DNA of 64,000 nt, from contig NZ_CP104067.1 in the NCBI RefSeq assembly GCF_026651875.1, forward strand, positions 1,860,001 through 1,924,000. The letters are read 5' to 3'. This DNA comes from Alicyclobacillus fastidiosus (GTDB lineage: Bacteria > Bacillota > Bacilli > Alicyclobacillales > Alicyclobacillaceae). Shown here in pieces: positions 32,871-42,541 of this stretch. Each line of letters starts with the position of its first letter. The stretch's first letter is position 1. Position numbers and translations under genes: made by a program. Below the pieces are notes generated by a model. It had not been told where the DNA came from. It saw only the letters and a program-made list of their open reading frames with translations, and searched no databases.

Positions 32871-34817
32871 ATGGCACAAGAAGTAGTCATTCAATTGAAA
32901 GATGGTTCCGAGCGGCGGCTCGCGAGCGGCAGCACGTACTTGGACATAGCTACGGCCATCAGCCCGCGACTCGCGAAGGAAGCTGTAGCGGCGAAGGCGA
33001 ATGGACAAGTCGTCGATCTCGCCCGCGAAGTCGAAGACGGGGCTCAAGTGGAATTGCTCACCCTGAAAGATCCGGAGGGCGTCGACGTCATGCGCCATTC
33101 GTGCGCGCACGTGATGGCACAGGCCGTCGCCCGCATCTTCCCAGGAACCAAGTTCGCCATTGGTCCAGTCATTGAAAATGGCTTCTACTACGACTTTGCG
33201 GATCACGACTTCACACCCGAGGACTTGCCGCTGATCGAAGCGGAGATGAAGAAGATCATCGCCGAGGACTACCCTATCGAGCGCGAAGTCATCTCGCGAG
33301 CTGACGCACTGAAGATGTTTTCGGAGCGGGAAGACAGGTTCAAGGTCGAAATCATTCAAGACCTTCCAGAAGACACGACGCTGACCATTTACAAACAAGC
33401 GGAGTTCGTCGATCTCTGCCGTGGTCCGCACGTCCCCTCGACGGGCCGAATTAAAGTCTTCCAATTACAGAGCATCGCCGGTGCCTATTGGCGCGGTGAC
33501 TCGAAGCGCGAGATGCTCACGCGAATCTATGCGGTCGCCTTCGCGAAGAAGAGCGATCTCGACGAATTCAACCGCCTTCAACAGGAGGCGCGCGAGCGCG
33601 ACCATCGCCGCCTAGGCAAGGAGCTCGACATCTTTATGTTGTCGCCGGAAGTCGGGCAGGGATTGCCGCTCTGGCTCCCGAACGGCGCGAAAATCCGCCG
33701 CACCATCGAGCGCTACATCGTAGATCTCGAGGAGTCGATGGGGTACGACCACGTCTATACCCCGCACCTGGCCAGCGTCGAACTGTACAAGATCTCCGGG
33801 CACTGGGATCACTACCACGAGGACATGTACCCGCCGATGGAGATGGACAATGAGGAGCTGGTTCTACGGCCGATGAACTGTCCTCACCACATGATGGTGT
33901 TCAAGAATCACATGCACAGCTACCGCGAGTTGCCGATTCGCATCGCTGAACTCGGCATGATGCATCGGTACGAGATGTCGGGTGCACTCGCGGGATTGCA
34001 GCGCGTTCGTGCGATGACGCTCAACGATGCGCACATCTTCTGTCGACCGGATCAGATTCAGAGTGAATTCGAGCGCGTGGTGAGGCTGATCGAACGCGTG
34101 TACAAGGACTTTGGCATCAAGGACTACTATCACCGATTGAGCTATCGCGATCCTGCGAACACCGAGAAGTACGTCCAGAACGACGAGATGTGGGAGACTG
34201 CCCAGCGCATGCTCCGCCAAGCGATGGAGGACATGGGGCTCGACTACGTAGAGGCACCGGGAGAGGCCGCGTTCTATGGGCCGAAGCTCGACGTCCAGGT
34301 CCGCACGGCGCTCGGCAAGGACGAGACGCTGTCGACGGTTCAACTCGACTTCCATTTGCCTAATCGTTTCGATCTCGAGTACGTCGGAGAGGATGGCAAG
34401 ATGCATCGGCCGGTCGTCATTCACCGCGGTGTCGTGAGCACGATGGAGCGCTTTACCGCATTCCTCATCGAGCAGTACAAAGGTGCCTTCCCGGCGTGGC
34501 TCGCGCCGACCCAGGCTGTCGTCACCTCGGTCTCCAGCGATTTCGCCGCGTACGCCGAAGAAGTGGCGGATAAGCTGCGCGAGCAGGGACTGCGCGTCAG
34601 TGCGGATACGCGCCCGGAGAAAATTGGATATAAAATTCGCGAGGCTCAGATTCACAAGATCCCGTATACGCTGGTCGTAGGACAGCGCGAGGCGGAAGAG
34701 GGGACGGTTTCCGTTCGCCGCTACGCAGTAGGTGATCAGGGTGGCATGAGCGTGGACGCTTTCGCGCGCAAACTCGGAGGCGAAATCGCGGCAAAGGAAC
34801 TGTTGGTCGAAGCTTGA
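32871..34817 (+). CDS. thrS: Threonyl-tRNA synthetase
   Basis: A 648-aa class II synthetase, the usual length. An N-terminal TGS domain (about 1-62) is followed by the editing domain ([17 protein letters not shown]) and the catalytic core with [11 protein letters not shown] (zinc Cys), [18 protein letters not shown] and the motif 3 region [11 protein letters not shown]. The anticodon-binding domain covers about 540-648. ATG with AAGGAGCG upstream. It charges tRNA-Thr and is regulated by the T-box before it. Confidence 0.97.
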   Translation: MAQEVVIQLKDGSERRLASGSTYLDIATAISPRLAKEAVAAKANGQVVDLAREVEDGAQVELLTLKDPEGVDVMRHSCAHVMAQAVARIFPGTKFAIGPVIENGFYYDFADHDFTPEDLPLIEAEMKKIIAEDYPIEREVISRADALKMFSEREDRFKVEIIQDLPEDTTLTIYKQAEFVDLCRGPHVPSTGRIKVFQLQSIAGAYWRGDSKREMLTRIYAVAFAKKSDLDEFNRLQQEARERDHRRLGKELDIFMLSPEVGQGLPLWLPNGAKIRRTIERYIVDLEESMGYDHVYTPHLASVELYKISGHWDHYHEDMYPPMEMDNEELVLRPMNCPHHMMVFKNHMHSYRELPIRIAELGMMHRYEMSGALAGLQRVRAMTLNDAHIFCRPDQIQSEFERVVRLIERVYKDFGIKDYYHRLSYRDPANTEKYVQNDEMWETAQRMLRQAMEDMGLDYVEAPGEAAFYGPKLDVQVRTALGKDETLSTVQLDFHLPNRFDLEYVGEDGKMHRPVVIHRGVVSTMERFTAFLIEQYKGAFPAWLAPTQAVVTSVSSDFAAYAEEVADKLREQGLRVSADTRPEKIGYKIREAQIHKIPYTLVVGQREAEEGTVSVRRYAVGDQGGMSVDAFARKLGGEIAAKELLVEA

Positions 34818-34860
34818 CGAATTTCGTGTAAACCCATAAAATAAATACGTTGGATTCATG

Positions 34861-34986
34861 AAACAAGAAGAAGCCTGCCGCTTCTCACCTGTTCGGCATC
34901 GCTGACAGGTTACCCTGGAAGACGAGTGTTCTCGTCTCCTCGATGACGATTTCTAGGGGCGCAGGCTATGCCTGCGCCTTTTTTGT
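34861..34986 (+). promoter_or_regulatory. infC-rpmI-rplT leader with attenuator
   Basis: The leader contains a long structured stretch and ends in GGCGCAGGC-TAT-GCCTGCGCC with six T, a strong intrinsic terminator before the infC ribosome binding site. In Bacillus the same operon is controlled by L20 binding to its leader; that this one works alike is inference. Confidence 0.7.
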
Positions 34987-35026
34987 CGGCGCGGTATCGG
35001 CTACACATTTTCGGAGGTGACACGAG

Positions 35027-35548
35027 ATTAGCAAAGAAGGATATCAGGTGAATGATGGAATTCGTGCGCGCGAAGTGCGTGTTGTTGACCAGGAGAACGA
35101 ACAGCTTGGCATCATGTCCTTGCGGGATGCTCTCCGGCTGGCGGAGGAGCGCAACTTGGATTTAGTCAACGTCGCGCCGAACGCCAAACCACCTGTCTGC
35201 CGAATCATGGACTTTGGCAAGTTCAAGTACGAGCAGAGCAAGAAGGAAAAAGAGTCGCGTAAGAATCAAAAAGTCGTCCTTCTCAAAGAAGTTCGTATGA
35301 CGCCGAACATCGACGAGCACGACTTCAACGTCAAGTTGAAAAACGTACTCAAATTCCTGAAAGACGGTTCGAAGGTTAAAGTGTCGGTTCGTTTCCGCGG
35401 ACGCGAGATCACGCACCAGAGCATTGGCCAAGAACTGCTCATCAGACTTGCTAAGCAAGCGGAAGAACAGGCTATCGTGGAGCGTATGCCACGCCTCGAA
35501 GGTCGTCATATGGTCCTGATTCTGTCACCCAAACAGCCGAGTGCTTAA
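35027..35548 (+). CDS. infC: Translation initiation factor IF-3 (ATT start)
   Basis: A 173-aa IF-3. The N-terminal domain has NDGIRAREVRVV, the linker is Lys-rich, and the C-terminal domain has VRFRGREITHQSIG. The best start is ATT, 7 bases after CGGAGGTG, giving ISKEGYQVNDG, which matches the N-terminus known for IF-3. A GTG seven codons later would cut conserved residues. An AUU start is the known basis of IF-3 self-control. It discriminates start codons on the 30S subunit. Confidence 0.95.
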   Translation: MSKEGYQVNDGIRAREVRVVDQENEQLGIMSLRDALRLAEERNLDLVNVAPNAKPPVCRIMDFGKFKYEQSKKEKESRKNQKVVLLKEVRMTPNIDEHDFNVKLKNVLKFLKDGSKVKVSVRFRGREITHQSIGQELLIRLAKQAEEQAIVERMPRLEGRHMVLILSPKQPSA

Positions 35549-35595
35549 CCGCGTTACTCGTACGATTGGACAATCATTATAACGGAGGAACTGAA

Positions 35596-35796
35596 ATGGC
35601 TAACAAGATGAAGTCTCACAGCGGTTTGAAAAAGCGCGTTAAGCGTACCGCTTCCGGTAAACTGAAGCGCGCGCACGCGTTTGCATACCACAAGGCTGAA
35701 GCGAAATCCGCTTCCCGGAAACGTGGCTTGCGCGGCACGACGCTGGTTTCGGCGAGCGACTACAAGCGTATTAAGCAACTGGTAGCTTACAAATAA
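35596..35796 (+). CDS. rpmI: Ribosomal protein bL35
   Basis: A 66-aa very basic protein (KMKSHSGLKKRVKRTASGK, RKRGLRG near the end), the length of bL35. GGAGGAAC precedes the ATG. Middle gene of the infC-rpmI-rplT operon. Confidence 0.96.
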   Translation: MANKMKSHSGLKKRVKRTASGKLKRAHAFAYHKAEAKSASRKRGLRGTTLVSASDYKRIKQLVAYK

Positions 35797-35905
35797 TCTC
35801 GTTCGCATGATGAGCGTCGGGTTCGCATGAACGGGTCCGGTCTGTTCCACGGCTTCGGTCTTCTGGAACGACTTCGGGCCATCACTAAGGAGGAAGCATT
35901 GAGTC

Positions 35906-36265
35906 ATGGCACGTGTTAAAGGTGGTATGGTGACGCGTCGTCGCCACAAGAAAATTTTGAAATTAGCCCGCGGCTACCGCGGTTCGAAACACACGCTATA
36001 TCGTACGGCGAAACAACAGGTAATGAAATCCTTCATGTATGCGTATCGCGACCGTCGCGTCCGCAAGCGTGACTTCCGCCGTCTGTGGATTCAACGTATC
36101 AATGCAGCGGCTCGTTCCAACGGGATTTCGTACAACAAGTTCATGTACGGGTTGAAGTTAGCGGGTGTTGAAGTCAACCGTAAGATGTTGGCCGACCTCG
36201 CAGTGGTGGATGGCGCTGCGTTCACGCAGTTGGTCAACGTCGCTCGCGAGAAGCTGAACGCCTAA
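35906..36265 (+). CDS. rplT: Ribosomal protein bL20
   Basis: A 119-aa basic protein with [29 protein letters not shown] and [13 protein letters not shown], all family features. It binds 23S rRNA early in 50S assembly and can repress its own operon through the leader. AAGGAGGA precedes ATG. A terminator follows. Confidence 0.97.
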   Translation: MARVKGGMVTRRRHKKILKLARGYRGSKHTLYRTAKQQVMKSFMYAYRDRRVRKRDFRRLWIQRINAAARSNGISYNKFMYGLKLAGVEVNRKMLADLAVVDGAAFTQLVNVAREKLNA

Positions 36266-36273
36266 CGAATATC

Positions 36274-36304
36274 CCCGGTCAGTTCGCTGACCGGGTTCTT
36301 TTTC
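36274..36304 (+). terminator. Terminator of infC-rpmI-rplT
   Basis: CCCGGTCAG-TTCG-CTGACCGGG stem, followed by TTCTTTTTC. Confidence 0.9.
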
Positions 36305-36329
36305 ATCTGTATCGAGGAGGCAGTGTCAC

Positions 36330-37124
36330 GTGTACATCGAATCGCCGCAAAACGCCCGCGTGCGCGCTTGGAGCCAGTTAAAGTCAAAAAAGGGACGTTC
36401 CCGCCAGGGCCTCTTTTTGGTAGAGGGCCGTCGGTTGATTGAAGAACTGTTTCGAAGCGCGTACGAGGTCGATGCACTGCTTTGGAACGTCGCGTCAGAC
36501 GAGCTCTCAGACGAACTGCGGAGCCACCCGAAGGCAGCGGGAAACTTTTTTGAACTCTCGCCTGCCGCGTTTGATCAGGTCTGTGATACGACCACGCCGC
36601 AGGGTGTCATTGCAGTAGCGAAACTGCCGCAGGCGAAACAGGCGCGCATGTCAAGACACGCTGTCCTGCTCGATGGGTTGCAGGATCCCGGGAATGTGGG
36701 AACGCTGTTACGGTCCGCGGAGGCATTTGCGTTTTCGACTGTGTGTTGTGGATCCAACACGGTGGATCCATTTTCACCAAAGGTCGTTCGCGCTACAATG
36801 GGTGGGATGTTTCGTCTGCAACTTCACACGGATGACAGCCTCCCATTCGTTCGCGAGTGGCGACATCAGCACCCAGATGGGCGCGTCGTCGTCACGGCTG
36901 CAGAGGCAGACGCACCTTGCTATGATGCGGAGCTGAGCCAACCGACACTGGTGGTGATTGGCAGTGAGGCGTTTGGCATCAGCGACGACGTGAGGAACCT
37001 CGCCGACCAGAGCGTATCCATCCCGATGAGTATAGACACCGAGAGCCTCAACGCGGCCGTCGCCGGGAGTATTCTGTTGTATGAGGCGTACCGCCAAACG
37101 AGTCGGCGTGGGGACACAGTGTAA
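36330..37124 (+). CDS. RNA 2'-O-methyltransferase, SpoU/TrmH family
   Basis: A 264-aa SPOUT enzyme. Residues 1-95 form the substrate-binding domain, and the knotted domain has the three motifs LDGLQDPGNVGTLLRSAEAF, VVIGSEAFGIS and SIPMSIDTESLNAAVAGSI. It transfers methyl from SAM to a ribose 2'-OH of rRNA or tRNA. In Bacillus a homologue (YsgA) sits next to the same ribosomal operon. The GTG start has GAGGAGG about 9 bases upstream. Confidence 0.9.
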   Translation: MYIESPQNARVRAWSQLKSKKGRSRQGLFLVEGRRLIEELFRSAYEVDALLWNVASDELSDELRSHPKAAGNFFELSPAAFDQVCDTTTPQGVIAVAKLPQAKQARMSRHAVLLDGLQDPGNVGTLLRSAEAFAFSTVCCGSNTVDPFSPKVVRATMGGMFRLQLHTDDSLPFVREWRHQHPDGRVVVTAAEADAPCYDAELSQPTLVVIGSEAFGISDDVRNLADQSVSIPMSIDTESLNAAVAGSILLYEAYRQTSRRGDTV

Positions 37125-37174
37125 GTTAACGCGGTGAAGCCGCCGTTCGCGGTGCCTTCGAAGGAGTGAAGCAG

Positions 37175-38389
37175 GTGCAGAGGGAGACAGAGTCCATCTT
37201 TGACCTGCACAGAAGTACAGCCCTCCTCGTATTGGGATTATGCGAGTTTGTTCGAGGTGCTCTGATTTTTTTCATCATCCCCATGTATGTTCACAACGTA
37301 CTCGGGTATTCAACGGCTTCCATCGGCTACGCGATGGCGGCTCACTACGTATTTGACACTGGATTGCGCTCCCCGGCTGGCTGGCTGGTGGACAGGCTGG
37401 GTCAGCGAAAAGTCTGCGCCAGTCTACTTGCGGTGGCCGGAATTGGCTTGTGGCTGGTCATCACTCAGCATGCTTTCTGGATCATCCTCGTGGGTTGTGC
37501 CATGCTTGGCATGGGAATGGCAGCCGTTTGGCCGGCTGTCATCGCGAGGGTGACCGACGGACTGACGAAGGACGCCTATGCCACGGCGATGGGTAGCGTG
37601 ATGATGGCGTGGCTGCTCGGCGCTGGTCTCGGTGCCATTTGTATGAGTTGGTTGTTTGGTATCCACGTCGCAAGAGGTTTCATGACGTTGATGGTGCTGT
37701 GGGTCATCGCGTACGTGATGGGCCTCCTCGTGATGAACAGTTGGCGTCCGCACGCAACGGTTCGTAAGCGAACCCATTTGAGGATGGTCCTCAGGGAAGT
37801 CAACAGCGTCAAGGTTCTGTTCCCTGGCGTTTTCGTGCAGACGTTCGCCATCGGCGTGTTGCTTCCCGTGCTGGTGCTATATGCGAGAAACGTATTACAT
37901 CTGGATTCCAGGATGTATAGCTACCTCTTGTTGACAGGCGGTGCGGCGGCCGTTTTGCTGCAGGTCCCGATGGGGAGACTTGTCGATCGCTTTGGATATC
38001 GCCTATATCTCGTCAGTGGATTTTTACTCGCCGCCATTTCGTTGCCGATTATCGGTGGATTGCACCAAGTGCGCTACGTGTTTTTGGCGGTGATCTTGTT
38101 CGGTGCGGCATACGCGCTCATTCTACCGTCGTGGAACGCTGTGGTCGCCCAGTGTATCTCGCCAGATAAGCGCGCTGTGATGTTCGGCGTGTTTATGACG
38201 GTCGAAGGGTTGGGCATGGCCGTCGGCCCAGTGTTCGGTACGGAAATGTGGAATGCTTTTGGCCCGAGTGCGCCGTTTGACGTCGCTGCAGTGATTTTCT
38301 TTGTCATGAGCGTCCTGTATGGGGTCATGCGGTTGGATAGGCTCTTTGTCGGCAGGCAGCCGATGACCGAGTCTAATCAAGCGTCGTAG
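37175..38389 (+). CDS. MFS transporter
   Basis: A 404-aa protein with about 12 membrane spans and an MFS loop-2 motif (DRLGQRKV). Later DRFGYRLYLV repeats it in the second half. Substrate unknown, probably drug or sugar export. I start at the GTG 8 bases after AAGGAG; an in-frame GTG overlaps that site. Confidence 0.85.
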   Translation: MQRETESIFDLHRSTALLVLGLCEFVRGALIFFIIPMYVHNVLGYSTASIGYAMAAHYVFDTGLRSPAGWLVDRLGQRKVCASLLAVAGIGLWLVITQHAFWIILVGCAMLGMGMAAVWPAVIARVTDGLTKDAYATAMGSVMMAWLLGAGLGAICMSWLFGIHVARGFMTLMVLWVIAYVMGLLVMNSWRPHATVRKRTHLRMVLREVNSVKVLFPGVFVQTFAIGVLLPVLVLYARNVLHLDSRMYSYLLLTGGAAAVLLQVPMGRLVDRFGYRLYLVSGFLLAAISLPIIGGLHQVRYVFLAVILFGAAYALILPSWNAVVAQCISPDKRAVMFGVFMTVEGLGMAVGPVFGTEMWNAFGPSAPFDVAAVIFFVMSVLYGVMRLDRLFVGRQPMTESNQAS

Positions 38390-38439
38390 AGCTACATTAG
38401 GTGAAGATAGGGGTTCCCTCTCAAAGGAGCGTTGGAGTT

Positions 38440-38973
38440 GTGATTCATCCTTCCTCATATATGTGGGTCGCGCCACTCGTTGCAATGATCGTTGCGCAGG
38501 GGCTGAAGCCGTTCTATCGCATGGCGCGATTGCGCACGTGGGATTGGCGCCAGATGAAGAATTCTGGTGGCATGCCAAGCTCCCACTCCGCTGCGGTGAC
38601 GGCTTTGGTTGTCGAGTTGTGGTTGCGAAACGGCGGGGAAGACCCGATTTTGGCGATTGGCGTCTTCGTCGCAGGCGTCGTGATGTACGATGCCGCCGGG
38701 GTGCGTTGGCAGACTGGGCGTCAAGCTGCGGTCCTGAATCGACTGCTACACGACCTCCGCGGACAGTCCCATCACGTCAGGGACGATGCGCAGACCGCTG
38801 AAAGTGCGGATGCGAACGCGGCAGCCCTTCAAGGCATCCGACCGCTGAACGTGGTGAAGTCACCATGGTGGTTGATCGATTGGCCCGTACTCGACGAGCA
38901 CGTCGGGCACAAGCCGACCGAGGTCGTCGGCGGGATTCTCGTCGGAATCATCGTTGCGCTCGTCATTCACTGA
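38440..38973 (+). CDS. Divergent PAP2 membrane protein, YuiD-like (DUF212)
   Basis: A 177-aa membrane protein with motifs of the divergent PAP2 group: VAQGLKPFYR, GGMPSSHSAAVTAL and YDAAGVRWQTGRQA, later GHKPTEVVGG. Members are phosphatase-like membrane enzymes; the substrate is not known. The GTG has AAAGGAGC upstream. A terminator with long T tract follows. Confidence 0.85.
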   Translation: MIHPSSYMWVAPLVAMIVAQGLKPFYRMARLRTWDWRQMKNSGGMPSSHSAAVTALVVELWLRNGGEDPILAIGVFVAGVVMYDAAGVRWQTGRQAAVLNRLLHDLRGQSHHVRDDAQTAESADANAAALQGIRPLNVVKSPWWLIDWPVLDEHVGHKPTEVVGGILVGIIVALVIH

Positions 38974-39003
38974 TGTCGCGCGTATTCACGTTCATCAAAA
39001 TCG

Positions 39004-39034
39004 AGAGCGGGGGATTTTTTCCCTCGCTTTTTTA
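39004..39034 (+). terminator. Intrinsic terminator
   Basis: AGCGGGGG and CCCTCGCT arms around a T loop, followed by six T. Confidence 0.75.
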
Positions 39035-39125
39035 ATTCTCCTAACCCTGACTGTCCTCGTCTGTTTGTTGTCCTCCTCACATACATATTGGCTGGAAGTC
39101 GAATGAGTTGGAGGAGGGCCTAACC

Positions 39126-39356
39126 TTGGAAAAGGGCCAGCACATGAATCAGTGGCGGGAGTGGGACGCGTTCCACAGCGCGTTTGACCCCTGCCCGCCT
39201 CGTCCGAAATACTACATCATTCCACCCGACCAGATGACCACATTTCAATCTCCTGGATTAAAGCAGTACGCACCTCATGAGGCCTTGAAGAAAGGGACCT
39301 TGTGGCCAGACTTCTACAGCCCGTACCCGCGGGGTGCGAAGGAGGGAGGGCGATGA
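39126..39356 (+). CDS. cotJA: Spore coat associated protein CotJA
   Basis: A 76-aa CotJA with the Pro/Tyr-rich pattern FDPCPPRPKYYIIPP and LWPDFYSPYP. I take the TTG 7 bases after GGAGGAGGG; an ATG six codons later has no clear site. Expressed in the mother cell in Bacillus; a CATACATA sequence at about 39,080 resembles a sigma-E -10 box. It overlaps cotJB (ATGA). Confidence 0.85.
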   Translation: MEKGQHMNQWREWDAFHSAFDPCPPRPKYYIIPPDQMTTFQSPGLKQYAPHEALKKGTLWPDFYSPYPRGAKEGGR

Positions 39357-39625
39357 GTTCATCTCGGCCGCTCCCGAAGGCGTACTACCAGTATCTTCAT
39401 GAACTGCAGGCCGTCGACTTCGTGCTGGTCGAACTCTCGCTCTACCTGGACACGCACGGGGACGACACCCAGGCACTCGCGCAGTTTCAGCAATTTCAAA
39501 AGCGCAAGCACAACCTCGTCGCACAATTCGAGTCGTCTTTTGGTCCGCTGTACGAATACGGGGGTAGCCCGACGGATCCAAAGCATTGGGAATGGGCAGA
39601 CCCACCGTGGCCGTGGCAGGTTTAA
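39353..39625 (+). CDS. cotJB: Spore coat protein CotJB
   Basis: A 90-aa CotJB with YYQYLHELQAVDFVLVELSLYLDTH and a C-terminal WEWADPPWPWQ, both typical. Starts at the ATG inside the cotJA stop with GGAGGGAGGG upstream. Part of the cotJABC operon. Confidence 0.88.
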   Translation: MSSSRPLPKAYYQYLHELQAVDFVLVELSLYLDTHGDDTQALAQFQQFQKRKHNLVAQFESSFGPLYEYGGSPTDPKHWEWADPPWPWQV

Positions 39626-39657
39626 GTGCCTATGTGGGCATCTGGGGGTGACAATTT

Positions 39658-40227
39658 TTGTGGATCTATGAAAAAAAGCTACAGTACCCCGTTCGCGTAG
39701 GAAAGTGTGACCCGAGGTTGGCGAGGTTACTCATCGAGCAGTACGGCGGGGCAGATGGGGAACTCTCGGCTGCGCTCCGATATCTGAATCAGCGGTATAC
39801 GATTCCAGACAGAGTGATTGGGCTTTTGACGGACATCGGCACGGAGGAGTTTGCGCATTTAGAGATGATCGCCACGATGGTCTACAAGCTCACGAAAGAC
39901 GCGTCGCCCGAGCAAATGAAGGCTGCCGGCCTGGTTGACCACTATGTCAATCACGACCGTGCGCTCTACTACCACGACGCCGCCGGTGTACCGTGGACCG
40001 CGGCCTATATCCAGGCGAAGGGCGATCCGATTGCCGACTTGTACGAAGACATCGCCGCCGAGGAGAAGGCCCGCGCAACCTACCAGTGGATCATCGACAA
40101 CACAGATGACCCGGACATCATGGATGGCCTCAAATTCCTGCGCGAGCGCGAAATCATTCACACGCTGCGCTTCCGCGAAGCGGTGGAGATTCTCAAGGAA
40201 CATCGGGACGAGAAGAAAGTATTTTGA
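39658..40227 (+). CDS. cotJC: Spore coat protein CotJC, manganese catalase-like
   Basis: A 189-aa protein. It begins MWIYEKKLQYPVRV from a TTG, like CotJC. The four-helix bundle has the metal ligands in EEFAHLEMIATMV and DIAAEEKARATYQWI and HTLRFREAVEIL. It is homologous to Mn catalases and may protect the spore from peroxide. Confidence 0.9.
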   Translation: MWIYEKKLQYPVRVGKCDPRLARLLIEQYGGADGELSAALRYLNQRYTIPDRVIGLLTDIGTEEFAHLEMIATMVYKLTKDASPEQMKAAGLVDHYVNHDRALYYHDAAGVPWTAAYIQAKGDPIADLYEDIAAEEKARATYQWIIDNTDDPDIMDGLKFLREREIIHTLRFREAVEILKEHRDEKKVF

Positions 40228-40453
40228 GTAAAACCCGATTGGCCTGACGGAGCAGATCACGCTGCTCCGCAGGGCCGCACGGAGCAGGTGTTTCGTCGGC
40301 GCGAGGCTGGACGAGCAGCCAAATTGGACAAGTGGGTACAAGATAGCCAAATCTGCAAAGAGGTAACCACATAGGAGATGGTATTGTCACCTTGCGATGT
40401 GGTTAAATGACCCCAGACAGACTGTGCATCACACACACTCGAGGAGGAACAGC
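40228..40453. other. Intergenic stretch after cotJC
   Basis: A hairpin CGGAGCAG-ATCA-CGCTGCTCCG lies at about 40,247-40,271 without a T run; possibly the end of the cotJ transcript. No gene. Confidence 0.4.
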
Positions 40454-40882
40454 ATGATTCAATCGATGGGTCACACCGCGTTCACGGTCGAAGACATGGA
40501 CGCATCGCTCAAGTTCTATTGCGACGTACTCGGTTGTGTGAAGGCTTTCGAAATTCATCGCGAGGATGGAACGCCCTGGATTGTGTATGTTCGCGTACCG
40601 GACGGCCGCTTTATCGAACTGTTTTATGGCGGTGAGTTGAAAACGCTACCAGGCGAACATTCGATTGGCTTCAATCACCTCTGCTTCGAGGTGGATGACG
40701 TTGAACGTGTCGCACAAATGCTCAGAGAGGCGGACGCTCCTCTGGATATCGCCCCCCAACAGGGGTTAGATCTCAATTATCAATGCTGGACACACGATCC
40801 CGACGGGAATCGCATCGAGTTCATGCAAATTCACCCGGACTCGCCGCAAGCGGCTGCCCGTCGAGCACTCGCTGACAAGTAA
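40454..40882 (+). CDS. VOC/glyoxalase-family protein
   Basis: A 142-aa VOC protein with the metal-site pattern: His near the start (GHTAFTVEDMDASLKFY), Glu in DGRFIELFYGG, His in GFNHLCFEVDD and a final Glu in DGNRIEFMQ. These enzymes use a metal to isomerise or cleave small substrates. It opens the catabolic run, with GAGGAGG 6 bases upstream. Confidence 0.85.
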   Translation: MIQSMGHTAFTVEDMDASLKFYCDVLGCVKAFEIHREDGTPWIVYVRVPDGRFIELFYGGELKTLPGEHSIGFNHLCFEVDDVERVAQMLREADAPLDIAPQQGLDLNYQCWTHDPDGNRIEFMQIHPDSPQAAARRALADK

Positions 40883-40904
40883 ACGCAGGCAAAGGAGAAT
40901 CGCG

Positions 40905-41759
40905 TTGAAACCTTGCTTACATCCTTCAATCGTCACATCTGAGTCGCTCGAAGGCTACTTAGACATCGCTAAGCGGTCCGGGTATCGCGTGGTCGACGTC
41001 GACTTTCGCTGGATTGCCGAGCGAGTTCAAGCGAGGGGCCTGGGCTATGTGCGAGACCTCTTTGAAACAAGCGGTATTGAACTGGCGAGTTTTGGGTTGC
41101 CAGTCGACGTATACGGCGACGAAGCGCACTTTCAAGCGACGCTTCAAGACCTTGTGCAGGTCGCCGAAACGGCGCTCTGCCTAGGTGCCACGCGCGCTGT
41201 CACGTGGCTTTGGCCGTCTGTCGACGAGCGCCCGATTCCGTATGGGAGTCGGCTCGCGAGAAGGTTGCGAGCCTGCGCCGACGCGCTGTCCGCATTCGGG
41301 ATTCGCCTGGGACTCGAGTTCGTCGGACCTCACCACCTGCGTGGGAAACGTTATCCGTTTGTCCTGGATCTGAACGACCTGCGCGCGTACCTGGAGGCGA
41401 TTGGGTCGCCGAGCGCCGGCATCCTGCTCGATAGTTACCACTGGTATACGGCGGAGCTATCTGTTGAAGACATTCTGGCATTAAAGGCGCACGAAATCGC
41501 GCACGTTCACATCAACGACGCCACGCTGCCACCACACGAGGCGCATGATCAGGAGCGTTGCCTGCCGGGCGACGGGCAAATCGACCTGCTGGGATTTGTA
41601 TCGGCCCTCGACCGGATAGGGTACACCGGCCCCTTGTCCTTAGAGGTACTTCACAAGGCGCCGTTAGAGGGAAGCGACGAAGGGATCGCCAGGCGGATGC
41701 ATGACACGCTGACGCGGTTAATCACAAATGCGAGAGAGGAGTCAATTCATCGTGGCTAA
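40905..41759 (+). CDS. Sugar phosphate isomerase/epimerase 1
   Basis: A 284-aa TIM barrel of the AP endonuclease 2/IolE family. Metal ligands are the Glu of LGLEFVGPHH, Asp of GILLDSYHWY, His of HVHINDATL and Glu of LSLEVL. Starts at TTG after AAAGGAGAA. Its last 8 bases overlap the next gene. Substrate unknown. Confidence 0.85.
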   Translation: MKPCLHPSIVTSESLEGYLDIAKRSGYRVVDVDFRWIAERVQARGLGYVRDLFETSGIELASFGLPVDVYGDEAHFQATLQDLVQVAETALCLGATRAVTWLWPSVDERPIPYGSRLARRLRACADALSAFGIRLGLEFVGPHHLRGKRYPFVLDLNDLRAYLEAIGSPSAGILLDSYHWYTAELSVEDILALKAHEIAHVHINDATLPPHEAHDQERCLPGDGQIDLLGFVSALDRIGYTGPLSLEVLHKAPLEGSDEGIARRMHDTLTRLITNAREESIHRG

Positions 41760-42495
41760 TATTGCAGTGCAACTTTATACATTACGAGAATTACTTGAAC
41801 AAGATTTTGCAGGTACCTTGCGCAAAGTCGCAGGAGCTGGCTACCAGGCGGTGGAATTACACACATATGGTGGACTAACCCCTCAAGCCTTGCGTTCGCT
41901 GCTCGATGAGCTCGGTTTTCAGGCGGTCTCCGCTCACGTCGCGCTCGCTCGAATTGAGAATGAGCTGGACGTCGTGATCGAGGAGGCGAAGACGATTGGT
42001 TTTGGCTATATCGTCTGTCCGTGGTTACCCCCAGAGCGCCGGCAGACAAAGGAAGATTTCGAGGCGTTGACGGCGGTGCTCGCGCAGGCAAGTAAAAAGG
42101 TGGCAGAAGCGGGACTCGTGCTCGCATATCACAACCACGACTTCGAATTTGAACGATTTGACGGAATGTTCGTACTTGACTTGCTGTACGCGAATACCGA
42201 CCCAAGCCTTGTGCAAGCGGAGTTGGACTTGTACTGGATTCACCGGGCAGGTCAGGACCCAGTCGAGTATGTGAACAAGTACGCTGGGCGGCTTGACCTC
42301 CTGCATATGAAGGACGCGTCGAAGGACGATGGATCCTTCGCAGAAGTCGGTCAAGGTGTTCTCGATTGGGAGAAGATTATCCCGTCGGCAAAGGACGCGG
42401 GCGTCAAGTGGTACATCGTCGAGCAGGACGTGTGCAAAGGGGATCCACTGGAGTCCATTCAGACGAGCCTGGCGTTTTTGAAGGACAGAGTCTGA
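41752..42495 (+). CDS. Sugar phosphate isomerase/epimerase 2
   Basis: A 247-aa TIM barrel with QLYTLRELLEQDFAGTLRKV, then LAYHNHDFEF, QAELDLYWIHRAG, LLHMKDAS and IVEQDVCKGDP. It resembles inosose dehydratase/isomerase-like proteins found with Gfo/Idh dehydrogenases. The GTG has GAGAGGAG upstream. Confidence 0.87.
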   Translation: MANIAVQLYTLRELLEQDFAGTLRKVAGAGYQAVELHTYGGLTPQALRSLLDELGFQAVSAHVALARIENELDVVIEEAKTIGFGYIVCPWLPPERRQTKEDFEALTAVLAQASKKVAEAGLVLAYHNHDFEFERFDGMFVLDLLYANTDPSLVQAELDLYWIHRAGQDPVEYVNKYAGRLDLLHMKDASKDDGSFAEVGQGVLDWEKIIPSAKDAGVKWYIVEQDVCKGDPLESIQTSLAFLKDRV

Positions 42496-42541
42496 GTGGC
42501 AAATCGATTGGAACGGACGCGAGAAAGGGAGGTACACGGGA

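Noticed and set aside
33864..34859. 331-codon minus-strand frame opposite thrS
   Set aside because: It lies wholly opposite a fully conserved thrS and has an Arg/His/Leu-rich antisense composition; a typical GC-rich shadow.
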